A DNA stretch of 64,000 nt from Lysinibacillus sp. FSL M8-0337 (GCF_038593855.1 NZ_CP151996.1:1426001-1490000); one strand, 5' to 3'. Shown: positions 33,428 to 43,435, counted from the stretch's first letter. Numbers and translations are program-made. Notes: a model not told the origin generated them from the letters alone.

Positions 33428-36370
33428 GTGAAAAAAATTTTACAATATGTAGCAATGGTAGTGCTGATGCTAGGTGCCATATTACCGAGCTTTGGCATGG
33501 AAGTACAGGCAAAGGAGAGTACCGATGCTAGTTGTACAATTGATTATTCAGCAAGTCTTAATGTTCGGGATGAAACTCAAACAAAAGATTCAGTAATGAA
33601 TGGCTATATTTTAAAGGAAGTTACGATTCAACAACAAAAAGATGATCCATATAGGGTCGCAATTACGGTGCCGAAAAACTTTGTAGAATGGTATAAAGGT
33701 TTTAAAGTGAAGTCAGGTGGCGAATTAAAAGCAGCTATTGAAACAACGAAAGACAAGGCGGGCAATGAAATATACACATTCGTCATCGACAGACACGATG
33801 AATCAATTGAGGCGTGGGTTCATGTTCACGTTCCGGCTTTCAATTACAATAATAAAAAGTATACTGTTTACCTAGAATTCTCGAATGTTACAGAGACTAA
33901 GCGCGTTTGTGAAGAAGTACCAAAGAAACCAGAAACACAAGAACAAAATAAAGATGAAGCGAATACAGGAAAAGTTCCATCCACTGGTGGTACAGCAGTA
34001 GAAGACAAGGGCGGAATGGCTAATCAAGAAAAAGGGAATTCAAAAGGAAATACCAACGGCAATGAATCAGGTTCTGGGCAGAACGATACAAATTCAAATC
34101 CCGCTGGCAATAACAATTCTAACACTGAAAAAGCTGAACAATCAACTAATAGCGGCACATTGGTTGACGGAACTACAGGAAACTTTAATCAAGAGGGAGT
34201 AGTTCAATTTGATTTTCCACAAAATGCACAAGAAATAAAGACATTCCTACAAACAGCTAAAACAGTATTTGAAGACAATAAATATAAAGTTACTCTATCG
34301 TTAAATATACAAAATAAATTACAAGAATTTATTGTAAAACAAAATGGAAGAGAACTTGCGAAATGGTCTAACAAAATGGCTTCACTAGTACCTGTTGCAA
34401 TGAACAAAACAGCATCACTCTCATTTGAAGCGAACACTCTAGATAACCTTGTTTTTGAAGCGGTGACAGCTGATAAAAAAATTTCAACAAATGTAATCGC
34501 AACAACGAAGGACGGAGCACCAGTTTCAAAAATTACTAATCCTATAACATTGCCGATTACTGGTGGGGGTACGAGTGGTGGTCCAACGCAATCAACAAAT
34601 GGGCTGTATACAGCGGACTATACGTTTATTAGGGGTTCGGGTTCTGGTACTTCAATGATGGACCAATATGTAATTAAACCAGCGTACGTTGTGAGAAATG
34701 GTTCCTCCTATCAAGTACAATTAACGTTAAAAAATAGTTCATGGATTACTGGGTTTACAGTGAACGGTGTAACACCAACTACCATTAGCGACGTCAATGA
34801 TGTGCGAGTTGTTCAATTTTCATTACCAAGTTTAGCTGAGCGTCATAATGCATGGGTAAAAGTAGATATTGACGATCTAAACTATCATCATAACTACAAT
34901 ATCTTTTTACAATTTAATGAAGCTTCATTGTCTAAAATAAGTGATAGTACAACATTCCCAATTACAAGTGGCCCAGTTAATAGCGGCTCAACACCGAATA
35001 AAGGTTTGCCGAATAATGGAACGAAGATTGAAGGAACTACAGGGGAATTTATGCAGGAGGGAGCAGTACGTTTTGAATTTGCACAGAATGCAAAAGAGAT
35101 CGCTGCATTCCTTCAAAAAGCAAAGACAGTATTTGAAGATAACAAATATAAAGTTACGCTTTCATTAAATTCTGGGAAAAATTTACGGCAATTTATTGTG
35201 AAACAAAATGATAAAGAAATTGCCAAATGGTCTAACACAGTTGCAACTTTAGCATCTGTTGCACAGGTAAAAACAGCAGCACTTTCGTTTGAAGTTGAAA
35301 CACTAGATAATCTTGTTTTTGAAGCAGTAACGACTGATAAGACCATTTCTACAAATGTAACAGCTACTACGACTACACCTACACCGATAACAAATGAAAA
35401 GATTACTCGTCAGCCAATTACGTATAAAATGGAAGCTGATCCAAATGGTAAAATACCTGAATTTATTACAAACTATTTAGCACCATACTTTACGAAGGCA
35501 GAATTAGTTACAATTGATGGTAAACGTTATATTGAAATGACACTAATAGGTAAGGCGTATGGCTTTGAAACCATTGCTTATATTGATGCAGATGGTAAGA
35601 AACAAAATATTGAGATAATTAGTTCTAAAGGTGAAAAATTAGATCAAGTACGCGTTATACGTCTACCATTCGTTAAAGATCGCAATGGCGTTACAAAAAT
35701 ATTTGTTGATTCAGGCAGCTTAGGTTATGGGGCATATACATTATTCTTTACGTTTAATGTACCAGCTGTAGACGAAGAAACAAAAATCGAAGAAGAAGAT
35801 AAAAATAACGCTAATAACGTTGTTAAAAATCCTTTTACAGATATCGAGACTGTCTTTAGTAAGGATGAAATATTAGCTTTATACGCTGCTGGCATTACAA
35901 CTGGAACAACAGCTACAACATTTAGTCCAAATCGAAATATAACGCGTGCTCAATTTGCAGTGATGATGGCTCGAGCGCTTAAGCTTCACTCAAATAAAGA
36001 AACTGCCTTTACGGATGTTAAAGGTAAGTGGTATCAAAAAGAAGTACAAGCACTTGCGGAGGTCGGCATTGTGAAAGGTGTTAATGCAACAACATTTAAT
36101 CCAAATGCAAACATTACCCGTCAGCAAGCTGCGGCAATGATCATGCGTATGCTTGAATACAAAGGCTATAAAGCAACAGTTGCTGCAAATGCTTTATCAT
36201 TTAAGGATGCTAATGAAGTATTTGACTACGCAAAGCAAGCCGTATCAGAATTACAAGCACAGGACATTATGACAGGATCGAAAGGCTACTTATACCCACA
36301 AAGCAATTTAACACGTGCTCAAATGGCGAAGATTTTAAAACGATCATTGCAATTAGTAAATTTAATTTAA
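33428..36370 (+). CDS. 980-residue NEAT-SLH surface heme protein with duplicated accessory module
   Basis: A signal peptide is followed by NEAT domain 1 (about 33-160; heme pair in FNYNNKKYTVYLEF), a Glu/Asn/Gly-rich linker (about 170-240), accessory module A (about 245-357), NEAT domain 2 (about 391-505; DDLNYHHNYNIFLQF), accessory module B (about 530-645), a diverged third NEAT-like domain (about 657-780; SLGYGAYTLFFTF, with spacing YxxY in place of YxxxY), and three SLH repeats (about 800-975). Modules A and B are close copies at DNA level too. The layout extends that of Bacillus NEAT-SLH proteins such as BslK, which take heme from host hemoproteins. GGAGG precedes the GTG start. Confidence 0.92.
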   Translation: MKKILQYVAMVVLMLGAILPSFGMEVQAKESTDASCTIDYSASLNVRDETQTKDSVMNGYILKEVTIQQQKDDPYRVAITVPKNFVEWYKGFKVKSGGELKAAIETTKDKAGNEIYTFVIDRHDESIEAWVHVHVPAFNYNNKKYTVYLEFSNVTETKRVCEEVPKKPETQEQNKDEANTGKVPSTGGTAVEDKGGMANQEKGNSKGNTNGNESGSGQNDTNSNPAGNNNSNTEKAEQSTNSGTLVDGTTGNFNQEGVVQFDFPQNAQEIKTFLQTAKTVFEDNKYKVTLSLNIQNKLQEFIVKQNGRELAKWSNKMASLVPVAMNKTASLSFEANTLDNLVFEAVTADKKISTNVIATTKDGAPVSKITNPITLPITGGGTSGGPTQSTNGLYTADYTFIRGSGSGTSMMDQYVIKPAYVVRNGSSYQVQLTLKNSSWITGFTVNGVTPTTISDVNDVRVVQFSLPSLAERHNAWVKVDIDDLNYHHNYNIFLQFNEASLSKISDSTTFPITSGPVNSGSTPNKGLPNNGTKIEGTTGEFMQEGAVRFEFAQNAKEIAAFLQKAKTVFEDNKYKVTLSLNSGKNLRQFIVKQNDKEIAKWSNTVATLASVAQVKTAALSFEVETLDNLVFEAVTTDKTISTNVTATTTTPTPITNEKITRQPITYKMEADPNGKIPEFITNYLAPYFTKAELVTIDGKRYIEMTLIGKAYGFETIAYIDADGKKQNIEIISSKGEKLDQVRVIRLPFVKDRNGVTKIFVDSGSLGYGAYTLFFTFNVPAVDEETKIEEEDKNNANNVVKNPFTDIETVFSKDEILALYAAGITTGTTATTFSPNRNITRAQFAVMMARALKLHSNKETAFTDVKGKWYQKEVQALAEVGIVKGVNATTFNPNANITRQQAAAMIMRMLEYKGYKATVAANALSFKDANEVFDYAKQAVSELQAQDIMTGSKGYLYPQSNLTRAQMAKILKRSLQLVNLI

Positions 36371-36481
36371 TTCATTCAAAAATAAAGTAAGTTGCTAATA
36401 CTATCCCTTAAACGCTGATTAAAAGTGGATGAGGTGATAGCTCGAGTCATTCCGACAAACCTGTTGCCTCATCCAAAAGTG

Positions 36482-36525
36482 AAAAAATGCAATTCAAGTT
36501 AAATTCGAATTGCATTTTTTTACAC
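36482..36525. terminator. bidirectional terminator
   Basis: AAAAAATGCAATTC (36482-36495) and GAATTGCATTTTTT (36507-36520) form a perfect 14-bp stem between the convergent NEAT-SLH and isdG genes. Confidence 0.9.
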
Positions 36526-36558
36526 TTTTTAATGATTCGTTGGAACATCTTCAAAAGT

Positions 36559-36885
36559 TTATTTTACTAAAGAAGCAGCAATTTCGGAAATAACAATTCG
36601 GTTACTTATGATTGGAGATGACTCGCTGTTTTCTTTGTTAGCAATCCTTTCACGGCGGTGTAATTTTATAAAGTCATCAGATTCGCGCCATGCTTCAAAT
36701 TGCTCGATTGTATCCCAAAACATCATTACATTCATTTCATCGTGATTTTCTGGTTCTGAGCAAATGTTCACTTCAACTTTATGAAATCCTTCCCAGTTCA
36801 ATAAAGTTTTATCAGTTGTAAATAGTGGTGCCATTTTATGAGCAAAACCTTTTTTTACTAAAAAACGGTTAGTAACTGTAATCAT
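36559..36885 (-). CDS. isdG: heme-degrading monooxygenase IsdG
   Basis: The 108-aa protein is an ABM-fold monooxygenase. It has the IsdG/IsdI catalytic set: an Asn near the start (ITVTNRF, Asn6), a Trp in the MMFWDTIEQFEAW stretch, and the heme-ligand His in FIKLHRRE. The family opens heme to release iron in the cytoplasm. AAGGAG precedes the ATG. It is divergent from the second heme/iron importer and shares Fur-box sequences with it. Confidence 0.93.
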   Translation of the reverse strand: MITVTNRFLVKKGFAHKMAPLFTTDKTLLNWEGFHKVEVNICSEPENHDEMNVMMFWDTIEQFEAWRESDDFIKLHRRERIANKENSESSPIISNRIVISEIAASLVK

Positions 36886-36916
36886 ATTTATTGACTCCTT
36901 TATGTCATTTTTAATT

Positions 36917-36938
36917 GATATTGATTCTCATTATCAAT
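36917..36938. promoter_or_regulatory. Fur box before isdG
   Basis: GATATTGATTCTCATTATCAAT matches the alternating Fur hexamers (TGATTCTCATTATCA core). It lies about 35 bases upstream of the isdG start. Confidence 0.75.
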
Positions 36939-37001
36939 TAAAACATGCATTAATTGGATATGCAATTAAAAATTAAAAAAATAAAACAATAAAAACGTTT
37001 G

Positions 37002-37061
37002 TTGACAATTATTATTATTTAAAATAGAATCATTAACAATCGAATGAGAATGATTATCAAT
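37002..37061 (+). promoter_or_regulatory. Fur-controlled promoter of the second heme/iron importer
   Basis: TTGACA (37002-37007) and TAGAAT (37025-37030) are 17 bases apart, followed by TGAGAATGATTATCAAT (37045-37061), a strong Fur box. Confidence 0.82.
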
Positions 37062-37095
37062 TAAGCTTAAAAATAAAAGAAAGGATGATAGTAAA

Positions 37096-38067
37096 ATGAA
37101 AAAGTTTACATTTCTATTAATTTGTGCGTTAGCTTTATCATTAGCAGCATGTGGTGAGAAAAGCACAACAGAGGATGTTAATGCTTCAGCAGACAAAGTA
37201 GAAACTGAGCAACAAGTACAATCGTCAGGAGCGATAACACTAATTGATGACTTAGGAAATAAGCATGAGTTTGAAGCAACGCCTAATTCGGTTGCAACGT
37301 TACATAGCGGAGTAATGGATATTTTGTTAGCGTTAGGAGCAAATGTTACGGGGCGACCAACGATTTCTTATGATATAGGAGCAGATGTAGCAGCTATACA
37401 AGAAATAGGCAACCCGCATGAACCGTCGTTTGAGAAAATTGCTGCATTGAATGCGGAGGTGCTTATTGTGCCACAAAGCTTTCAGCAGTTTGCTACAACG
37501 GTAGAAGCAACAGGTACGAAAGTTGTCTATTCAACGATGAATTCGGTTGATGATATAAAAGATACGATTGAAAAGTATGGAATGTTATTTAATAACACAA
37601 CAGCAGCAGAAAAATTAGTCGCTCAAATTGATGAGAAAATTGCAGAAAGCGCTGCACAATCAAAGTTAGATGCTCTTATCGTTTATGGAGCACCAGGTAC
37701 ATATTTAGCCGCGCTTGATAATTCGTTATATGGTGACATTTTAAATAAAGCGGGTGGAAAAAATATCGCAGCTGATTTACCAGCGACAGATAAATATCCT
37801 ACTTACGCGAATTTAAGTGTTGAGAAAATCGTGGAGCGTAATCCAAAAGTAATCATGCTGATTACACACGCGAATCCTGCTTCAGTAAAAGAAGGTTTTG
37901 AAAAACAATTAAAAGAAAATGCAGCGTGGAAAAATTTAGATGCAGTAAAGAATAATCAAATCATCATTTTACCATCAGAAGTATTTGACAACCCTGGCAC
38001 AGAAGTCATTGAAGCCATTGATTATATGCGTGGCGTTTTAAAGACAGCTGAAGAAGCGGTTAAATAA
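37096..38067 (+). CDS. heme/siderophore ABC transporter substrate-binding lipoprotein
   Basis: The signal peptide ends in a lipobox (LSLAACGEK). The remaining part is a FecB-type binding fold of normal length (323 aa): VATLHSGVMDILLALGANVTGRP, EIGNPHEPSFEKIAALNAEVLIV and DILNKAGGKNIA. It is the first gene of a complete importer operon (37096-39891) and related to the isdE-like protein. The position in the heme locus favours heme, but a siderophore is possible. Confidence 0.9.
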   Translation: MKKFTFLLICALALSLAACGEKSTTEDVNASADKVETEQQVQSSGAITLIDDLGNKHEFEATPNSVATLHSGVMDILLALGANVTGRPTISYDIGADVAAIQEIGNPHEPSFEKIAALNAEVLIVPQSFQQFATTVEATGTKVVYSTMNSVDDIKDTIEKYGMLFNNTTAAEKLVAQIDEKIAESAAQSKLDALIVYGAPGTYLAALDNSLYGDILNKAGGKNIAADLPATDKYPTYANLSVEKIVERNPKVIMLITHANPASVKEGFEKQLKENAAWKNLDAVKNNQIIILPSEVFDNPGTEVIEAIDYMRGVLKTAEEAVK

Positions 38068-38090
38068 TCTTTTATAGTGGGGAAATAACG

Positions 38091-39116
38091 ATGATAGAAG
38101 AGGAAAAATATGCACACCCTCTTGCTAGAAAACGAAGAATGGTGCTGATGGTGTTACCAATATTGTTAGTTATCGTAAGTGTCAGTAGTCTTATGTTAGG
38201 CCAAGTTTCGTTTTCAGTAAGTGAAGTGTTTAGTGGGATTTTTAGTTCAGAAGATACAATGGCACGACGAATCGTATGGGAAATTCGGATGCCACGTATA
38301 CTGACGGGTATTATTATTGGCGTTTGTTTAGCTATTGCAGGTTCGATTTTACAAGGTGTCATGCAAAATCCATTAGCTGATCCAGGAGTTATTGGTATTA
38401 CTTCTGGCGCTGGCATTATGGCAGTAGCAATTATGGTTGTCTTTCCAGGCTATATTATCTATTTACCTATTGCCGCTTTTGTAGGTGCATTTGTAGCCGC
38501 AATGATAGTCTATTCGTTATCGGTGAAAAAAGGTGGTACATCCCCAATGCGTATTATTTTAGTAGGGGTAGCCATTAATGCACTATGTGGTGCGGGGACA
38601 AATGCACTGATGATTCTGTATAGTGATCGTGTGCAATCTGTATTGCCATGGTTGTCAGGCGGTTTAATTGGTGTTGGTTGGGTACAGTTTAATATGATTA
38701 TTTACTACGTCATTGTAGCAATTTTCTTATCCATTGTAGCGATCAAACATATTCGCATCATGCGTCTGGGAGATGAAATGGCAAGCCTTTTAGGACACAA
38801 TGTGGAACGCAGTCGATTTTTTTTAATTGTGTTGAGTACGTTATTAGCAGGAATTGCTGTAAGCGTTGCTGGATTAGTTGGATTTGTTGGCTTAGTTGTA
38901 CCGCATATTTTACGTTTAATTATCGGTGGAGATCATAAGTATTTAATACCTGCATCAGCATTGGCTGGAGGCTTACTAGTTGTCTTCGCCGATACAATTG
39001 CGAGAACAATATTTGATCCGATTGAGGTTCCTGTTGGCATTTTACTAGCATTCATCGGAGGACCGTATTTCCTCTATTTAATTCATAGAAAGGGGAATTC
39101 CATTGCTACGAACTGA
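38091..39116 (+). CDS. FecCD-family ABC transporter permease
   Basis: The 341-aa protein has about nine membrane segments and FecCD motifs: WEIRMPRILTGIIIGVCLAIAG, GVMQNPLADPGVIGITSGAG and VAGLVGFVGLVVPHILRLI. It lies 23 bases after the binding-protein gene and overlaps the ATPase gene by 14 bases. Confidence 0.92.
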   Translation: MIEEEKYAHPLARKRRMVLMVLPILLVIVSVSSLMLGQVSFSVSEVFSGIFSSEDTMARRIVWEIRMPRILTGIIIGVCLAIAGSILQGVMQNPLADPGVIGITSGAGIMAVAIMVVFPGYIIYLPIAAFVGAFVAAMIVYSLSVKKGGTSPMRIILVGVAINALCGAGTNALMILYSDRVQSVLPWLSGGLIGVGWVQFNMIIYYVIVAIFLSIVAIKHIRIMRLGDEMASLLGHNVERSRFFLIVLSTLLAGIAVSVAGLVGFVGLVVPHILRLIIGGDHKYLIPASALAGGLLVVFADTIARTIFDPIEVPVGILLAFIGGPYFLYLIHRKGNSIATN

Positions 39117-39891
39117 GCACATTCATTATCAACATGAGTTCACCAATTTTCAGTTAGATGATATTAACTTGAAAATCAATGAAGGGGAAGTTATTAGTTT
39201 AATAGGACCAAATGGCTCGGGAAAATCAACATTATTACGTGTAATATCACGTCTTTTAAAACCGAATAGTGGTACTGTATATTTAAATGAGCAAAACATT
39301 CATGAAATGAAGTCTAAAGAAGTGGCTAAAACATTAACGATGCTTCCACAAATGAATAGTCATCAATTAGATTTAACTGTGCGTGAGCTAGTAGAGTTTG
39401 GGCGTCATCCGCATAGCGGAGGGAAAGCGGTCCTGACAAAAAAGGATATAGAAATTGTCGATTGGGCAATTGACGTAACTGGCTTGAAACACTTGCAAAA
39501 TCGAGTATTACCATCGATGTCTGGAGGAGAACGCCAACGCGCTTGGATTGCAATGACTGTCGCACAGCATCCCAAAGTGTTGTTGCTCGATGAACCAACA
39601 ACATACCTTGATATTGCGCACCAATTAGAAGTGATGGAGCTCGTAAAAGAGTTAAATCATAAATACAAGATGACAGTGATTATGGTGTTACATGATATTA
39701 ACCAAGCTGCACAAAATAGCGAACGTCTAATTGTACTAAAGAAAGGGAAAATACACTATGATGGTTCTCCACATTGTGTGGTATGTAAAGAAATGTTCCA
39801 ATCAATTTTTGAAATTGATGCTGAAATTTATATGCAAGGTGGCAATCCAATCTTTACCCCTATAAAATTGTGCGCAAGTCCTTGTAAATAA
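39103..39891 (+). CDS. iron/heme ABC transporter ATP-binding protein
   Basis: The protein has a Walker A (GPNGSGKSTLL), Q-loop (LPQMNS), signature (SMSGGERQRAW) and Walker B (VLLLDEPTTYLD), then the switch histidine (VLHDINQA). This is the FhuC/FepC type (262 aa). The TTG start overlaps the permease end. Residues at the C-terminus hold three cysteines (HCVVCKE, CASPCK), which is unusual and could bind metal. Being the only importer ATPase in the locus, it may also power the IsdE/IsdF pair. Confidence 0.92.
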   Translation: MLRTEHIHYQHEFTNFQLDDINLKINEGEVISLIGPNGSGKSTLLRVISRLLKPNSGTVYLNEQNIHEMKSKEVAKTLTMLPQMNSHQLDLTVRELVEFGRHPHSGGKAVLTKKDIEIVDWAIDVTGLKHLQNRVLPSMSGGERQRAWIAMTVAQHPKVLLLDEPTTYLDIAHQLEVMELVKELNHKYKMTVIMVLHDINQAAQNSERLIVLKKGKIHYDGSPHCVVCKEMFQSIFEIDAEIYMQGGNPIFTPIKLCASPCK

Positions 39892-40049
39892 TGTTAGCTT
39901 CGGCGGTCACAGGAAGTTTGTTAAAAACCCTTTTTTTGCAATGGCAACTGCAAGTAAATGAAAGCAAACGCTATTACGTTTAATTAATAAAGATGGAAAA
40001 AATCAAGCATAAAAATTAACATAAAATAATGAACAAAGGGGTTTACATA

Positions 40050-40951
40050 ATGATTGGTATAATTTATTACGCTTATGGGGCACCGAAATCTTTAGACGAT
40101 GTTACACCTTACTTTTCGCATATTATGAAAGGCAAAACGCCACCACCACAAGTGATTGCAAACGTTACGGCACAATTTAAAAAATTAGGTGGTGTAGATC
40201 CATTAGCCGCAAATACCGGCCGTATCGCAAAAGGGTTGGAACATGCTTTACAAAAGCGCTTATCACAGACTGTAAAAGTTTATAACGCCTATAAACATAC
40301 TGAACCCTATATTCCAAATGTTATTGATACAATGCTAAAAGATGGCATCACAACTTTCATTACGCTACCTGTCAATCCGATTATGTCTTCAGGTGCTAGC
40401 GCGTTTCATGATGAAGTAAAATCGTTATTAGAAGGGCATAATGTGACTGTTATTCCTGCGAAAAATTGGCATCTAAATGCGGAATTACTTGCTGTATATC
40501 AAGATCGCATCAGACGTGCTTACGAATGGATGCCTGCAGAAAAACGAGCGCAGACGCATGTTTTATATACTGTGCATAGTCAGCCTATTGATCCTGAACG
40601 AAATGAAAGTTACGTTCGCCAGTTTACCGAATTAGCCGAAGCTGTGATAACTGGCACATTACTTATCGTAGCGGTCATGGCAAAGGAGACTGGCTTGGTC
40701 CAAATGTAAAGGATAGCATTTATACACTGCATGGCGAAGGAGCTCAAGGCTTCGTCACATGTGAGCTTCTTTCATTATCAGCGGATATTGAGTCCTATTT
40801 TGAAATCGGAAGTGATTGTCAACGAGTATGTGAAGAACTTCAAGTGGAGTTTGCCCAAGCGGAGTTTCCAGGTGATAGCTACGATACGATTCAAGCTTTA
40901 GCAGTCATTGTCGAATCATTTATACCAGCAGAATCACAGCTTCGTTCATAA
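40050..40951 (+). pseudogene. hemH: ferrochelatase-like gene with a frameshift
   Basis: AAAGGGG precedes the ATG at 40050. The first frame (IGIIYYAYGAPKSLDDVTPYF, TRGxxx-like region, and HVLYTVHSQPID) is class I ferrochelatase and runs to about 40645 before leaving register and stopping at 40709. The second frame continues the family sequence (TYRSGHGKGDWLGPNVKDS ... ALAVIVESF) to TAA at 40951. One base is missing near 40645. The joined protein would have about 300 aa, the usual size. In this locus it might handle iron insertion or removal from porphyrin; as sequenced it is broken. Confidence 0.82.
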
Positions 40952-41302
40952 GCTCAGTTGGATTGAAGTGAAAGTAAACGATTCATTTATTTCGCTTTAG
41001 GGGACCAAGCTTCCTTGAGTATGTAATGCTTAGAAGTAATTATCGTGATTAAAGAGCCCTACTACGTGATTATGAGTAAATGCCTTTGACACTCATCTAT
41101 CATCCAAGTGGGCTTTTTCTTGTTTACTATTAACAATAGTCAATATAAATATGTACTGAATAAATATTTATATTGAGGCATTAATATAAAATCTATTGTT
41201 GAAAGGTGTTGATTCTTCGTACTAACATCCTGTAAAACATCAATCAATATTGATAATCTATCAAAAAAGTGAGAACTAACATTGTTTTAGTAGTGTAAAC
41301 AC
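40952..41302. other. intergenic region with a palindrome and a weak terminator
   Basis: A probable terminator lies near 41057-41121 (AGCCCTACT with AGTGGGCT). CAATATAAATAT (41141-41152) and ATATTTATATTG (41164-41175) form a perfect 12-bp inverted repeat. TGATAATCTATCA (41251-41263) is a weak Fur-box-like site before the next gene. Confidence 0.5.
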
Positions 41303-41935
41303 ATGAATTGGAAATACCCATTATCAGCATTAGCCATTTCGGCGTTATTAGTCGGCTGTAATCAGTCGGATAACGCAAATAAATCGGCTTCTAATGATAT
41401 TGTAGAAACAAAAGAAGAAGCGATTATAAAGGACGAGCTCAATCGTCAAATAACAGTACCAATGAATCCTGCGCGTGTTGTAGTAGGAGGCATTTTACCC
41501 TATTTCTCAACTTGGTATATTGCCACGAATTCGACACAAGAAATTGTTGGTATGCATCCAAATTCATATAATGCAGCATCGCATTCCATCTTAAAAGACA
41601 TTTCACCTGATATTATCTATATTACTAATTTTACTGAAACACAGCCAAAAGACTTGTTCAATAATTCAATTCAAGGCCAAGATTGGAGTCAGTTAAAAGC
41701 AGTACAAAACAAACAAGTGTACAAAGTGCCACTAGGTATTTATCGCTGGTATCCACCAAATGGAGATGCACCTCTTATGTTAAAATGGATGGCACAGCAC
41801 AATCATCCAGAAATTTTCAATTATAATATGACTGAAGAAATTCAACATTACTACACTAAATTCTACAATTATGATGTAACTGAAGAACAAGTACACGATA
41901 TTTTAAATCCTTCTTCTGAAGCGGCAAGATATTAA
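41303..41935 (+). pseudogene. siderophore-binding lipoprotein with a large internal deletion
   Basis: The signal peptide has a lipobox (ALLVGCNQS). The N-terminal lobe begins normally (RQITVPMNPARVVVGGILPY ... GMHPNSYNAASHSILKD), then jumps directly to the C-terminal lobe (SPDIIYITNFTETQ ... [20 protein letters not shown]). About 130 residues, the rest of lobe 1 and the linker helix, are missing in frame; normal proteins of this family have about 340 aa. It has no permease or ATPase beside it and a poor ribosome site. It is probably non-functional. Confidence 0.75.
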
Positions 41936-41950
41936 TAGATACTGAATATA

Positions 41951-41993
41951 AAAAAACGGTTGCCAGTGGAAAAATCCTTGGCTACCGATTTTT
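41951..41993 (+). terminator. terminator
   Basis: AAAACGGTTGCCA and TTGGCTACCGATTTTTTT form a stem like that at 21142-21182. Confidence 0.7.
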
Positions 41994-42022
41994 TTGCGTT
42001 TCTTTTAGTGTTAAATTGAGCC

Positions 42023-43171
42023 TTATGATGATGCATTAGGAGGCGTTTCACCATCGTTCATAGCTGGGTCGATTTTTTTCTTATTTTTTGATCTTTTGAA
42101 CATCGCTATCAATAGCAAGATGATGGGTAGAAAAATAGAAAAAACAGCGATAGCAAGTGGCCATGTTTGTTGGTTGTATTTATCGGAATGAATAATATTT
42201 GCATGAACAATTTGAGAGAGTGCTATTGAGATCATGCCAAGTGGCAAAATTAATGGTCGATGATCTTTTAGTTTCAGTATTTGGCTAATCCCAATTAAAG
42301 AAGCATAATAATACATAAACGCTCGTACAAATATTGTGACCATCCACATAAAAGCCATAATAATTTCAATACGTTGCAAAAATTTTCCTACAGAAATTTT
42401 TTGTGCCAATGTATAACTAGGGAATGTTCGAATAGTGGTATTGGTAACGCCTAATACAAGTATTGATAAAGCTATAAAGACAGTAATAATAAATCCTCCA
42501 ACTAATGTGCCTATATAAAATCCTTTTTTACCTGATTGTAGGTTATTGATAACCGAAGGGAAAATCATTAATAGCACGATTAATGGAAAAGAAAATAGCC
42601 CCATAAAATGTATAATGCTATAGATAAATGGTTGAAGGGAAACTTCAAAAACTGGTTGCACATGTTTTATTTCTATTTGGGGTGAAACAAAGAACAAAAA
42701 AATAATAAATAACAATAAAAAGGCAGGAAATAGAATCTCTAAAGTACGTGCAAATACTTCAATCCCTTGATATGCAGCAAATAAAATAATACAGCAAAAA
42801 AGTATGGAAAAAACAACTGGAGGTGTTTCAGGCATCACCTCTGTTTGTAGGAAATTACCAATGAAATATAGTAACTCACCGGATGACAAAAGTGTTAACA
42901 GAACAAATCCGATAGAAACAACTTTGCCGATAAATTTTCCTAGAAATTTTTCAGTTACTTTTACAAGAGAAAGTTCCGCCATTTTATTTGATAACATAAT
43001 AAATAGCTTTATTAAAAGTAAACTTAATAGAGTGCCGATTATTGCTACAATCCAAGCATCTTGCTGTACTTCTAAGGCAATACTTGCAGGTATTATTAGT
43101 ACTCCTGTTCCTGCTGTATAAAGTATAACAATGATTGTGAATTGACGGGAGCTTATCAATTGTTTTTTCAT
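42023..43171 (-). CDS. GerA-family germinant receptor, B subunit (permease-like)
   Basis: The 382-aa protein has ten predicted membrane segments of the APC-type spore permease family (SSRQFTIIVILYTAGTGVLIIPASI, LFSFPLIVLLMIFPSV). It ends in a charged cytoplasmic tail. B subunits bind the germinant in the spore inner membrane. It is the last gene of the operon A-C-D-B. Confidence 0.93.
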   Translation of the reverse strand: MKKQLISSRQFTIIVILYTAGTGVLIIPASIALEVQQDAWIVAIIGTLLSLLLIKLFIMLSNKMAELSLVKVTEKFLGKFIGKVVSIGFVLLTLLSSGELLYFIGNFLQTEVMPETPPVVFSILFCCIILFAAYQGIEVFARTLEILFPAFLLLFIIFLFFVSPQIEIKHVQPVFEVSLQPFIYSIIHFMGLFSFPLIVLLMIFPSVINNLQSGKKGFYIGTLVGGFIITVFIALSILVLGVTNTTIRTFPSYTLAQKISVGKFLQRIEIIMAFMWMVTIFVRAFMYYYASLIGISQILKLKDHRPLILPLGMISIALSQIVHANIIHSDKYNQQTWPLAIAVFSIFLPIILLLIAMFKRSKNKKKIDPAMNDGETPPNASS

Positions 43172-43187
43172 AATAGCCTCTTATTTG

Positions 43188-43427
43188 TTATTTTTTATTT
43201 AGTAATGCTTCTTTTAGAAAGTCACTAATTGGATGAAAAATATACATAATTGGGTCCAGTGGGCTAGACTTTATAGCATTATAACTTATAGCAATGTTTA
43301 AGGATGTCCCTATGACTAAAAGAATGGAGAATGTCCAAATTAGCTTTTTTCCTTCCTTTTTTAATTTAGGACGTTCGACCAAAACAATAGCAAGAGCAAT
43401 CGCTAATATGCCTAGAGCAATGAACAT
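43188..43427 (-). CDS. GerA-family receptor, small D subunit
   Basis: The 79-aa protein has two membrane segments (about 1-18 and 30-50) and no other domain. It lies between the C and B genes. Small two-segment D subunits are known beside several Bacillus germinant receptors and change their sensitivity. The assignment relies on size, topology and position. Confidence 0.75.
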   Translation of the reverse strand: MFIALGILAIALAIVLVERPKLKKEGKKLIWTFSILLVIGTSLNIAISYNAIKSSPLDPIMYIFHPISDFLKEALLNKK

Positions 43428-43435
43428 AGTGTTTT

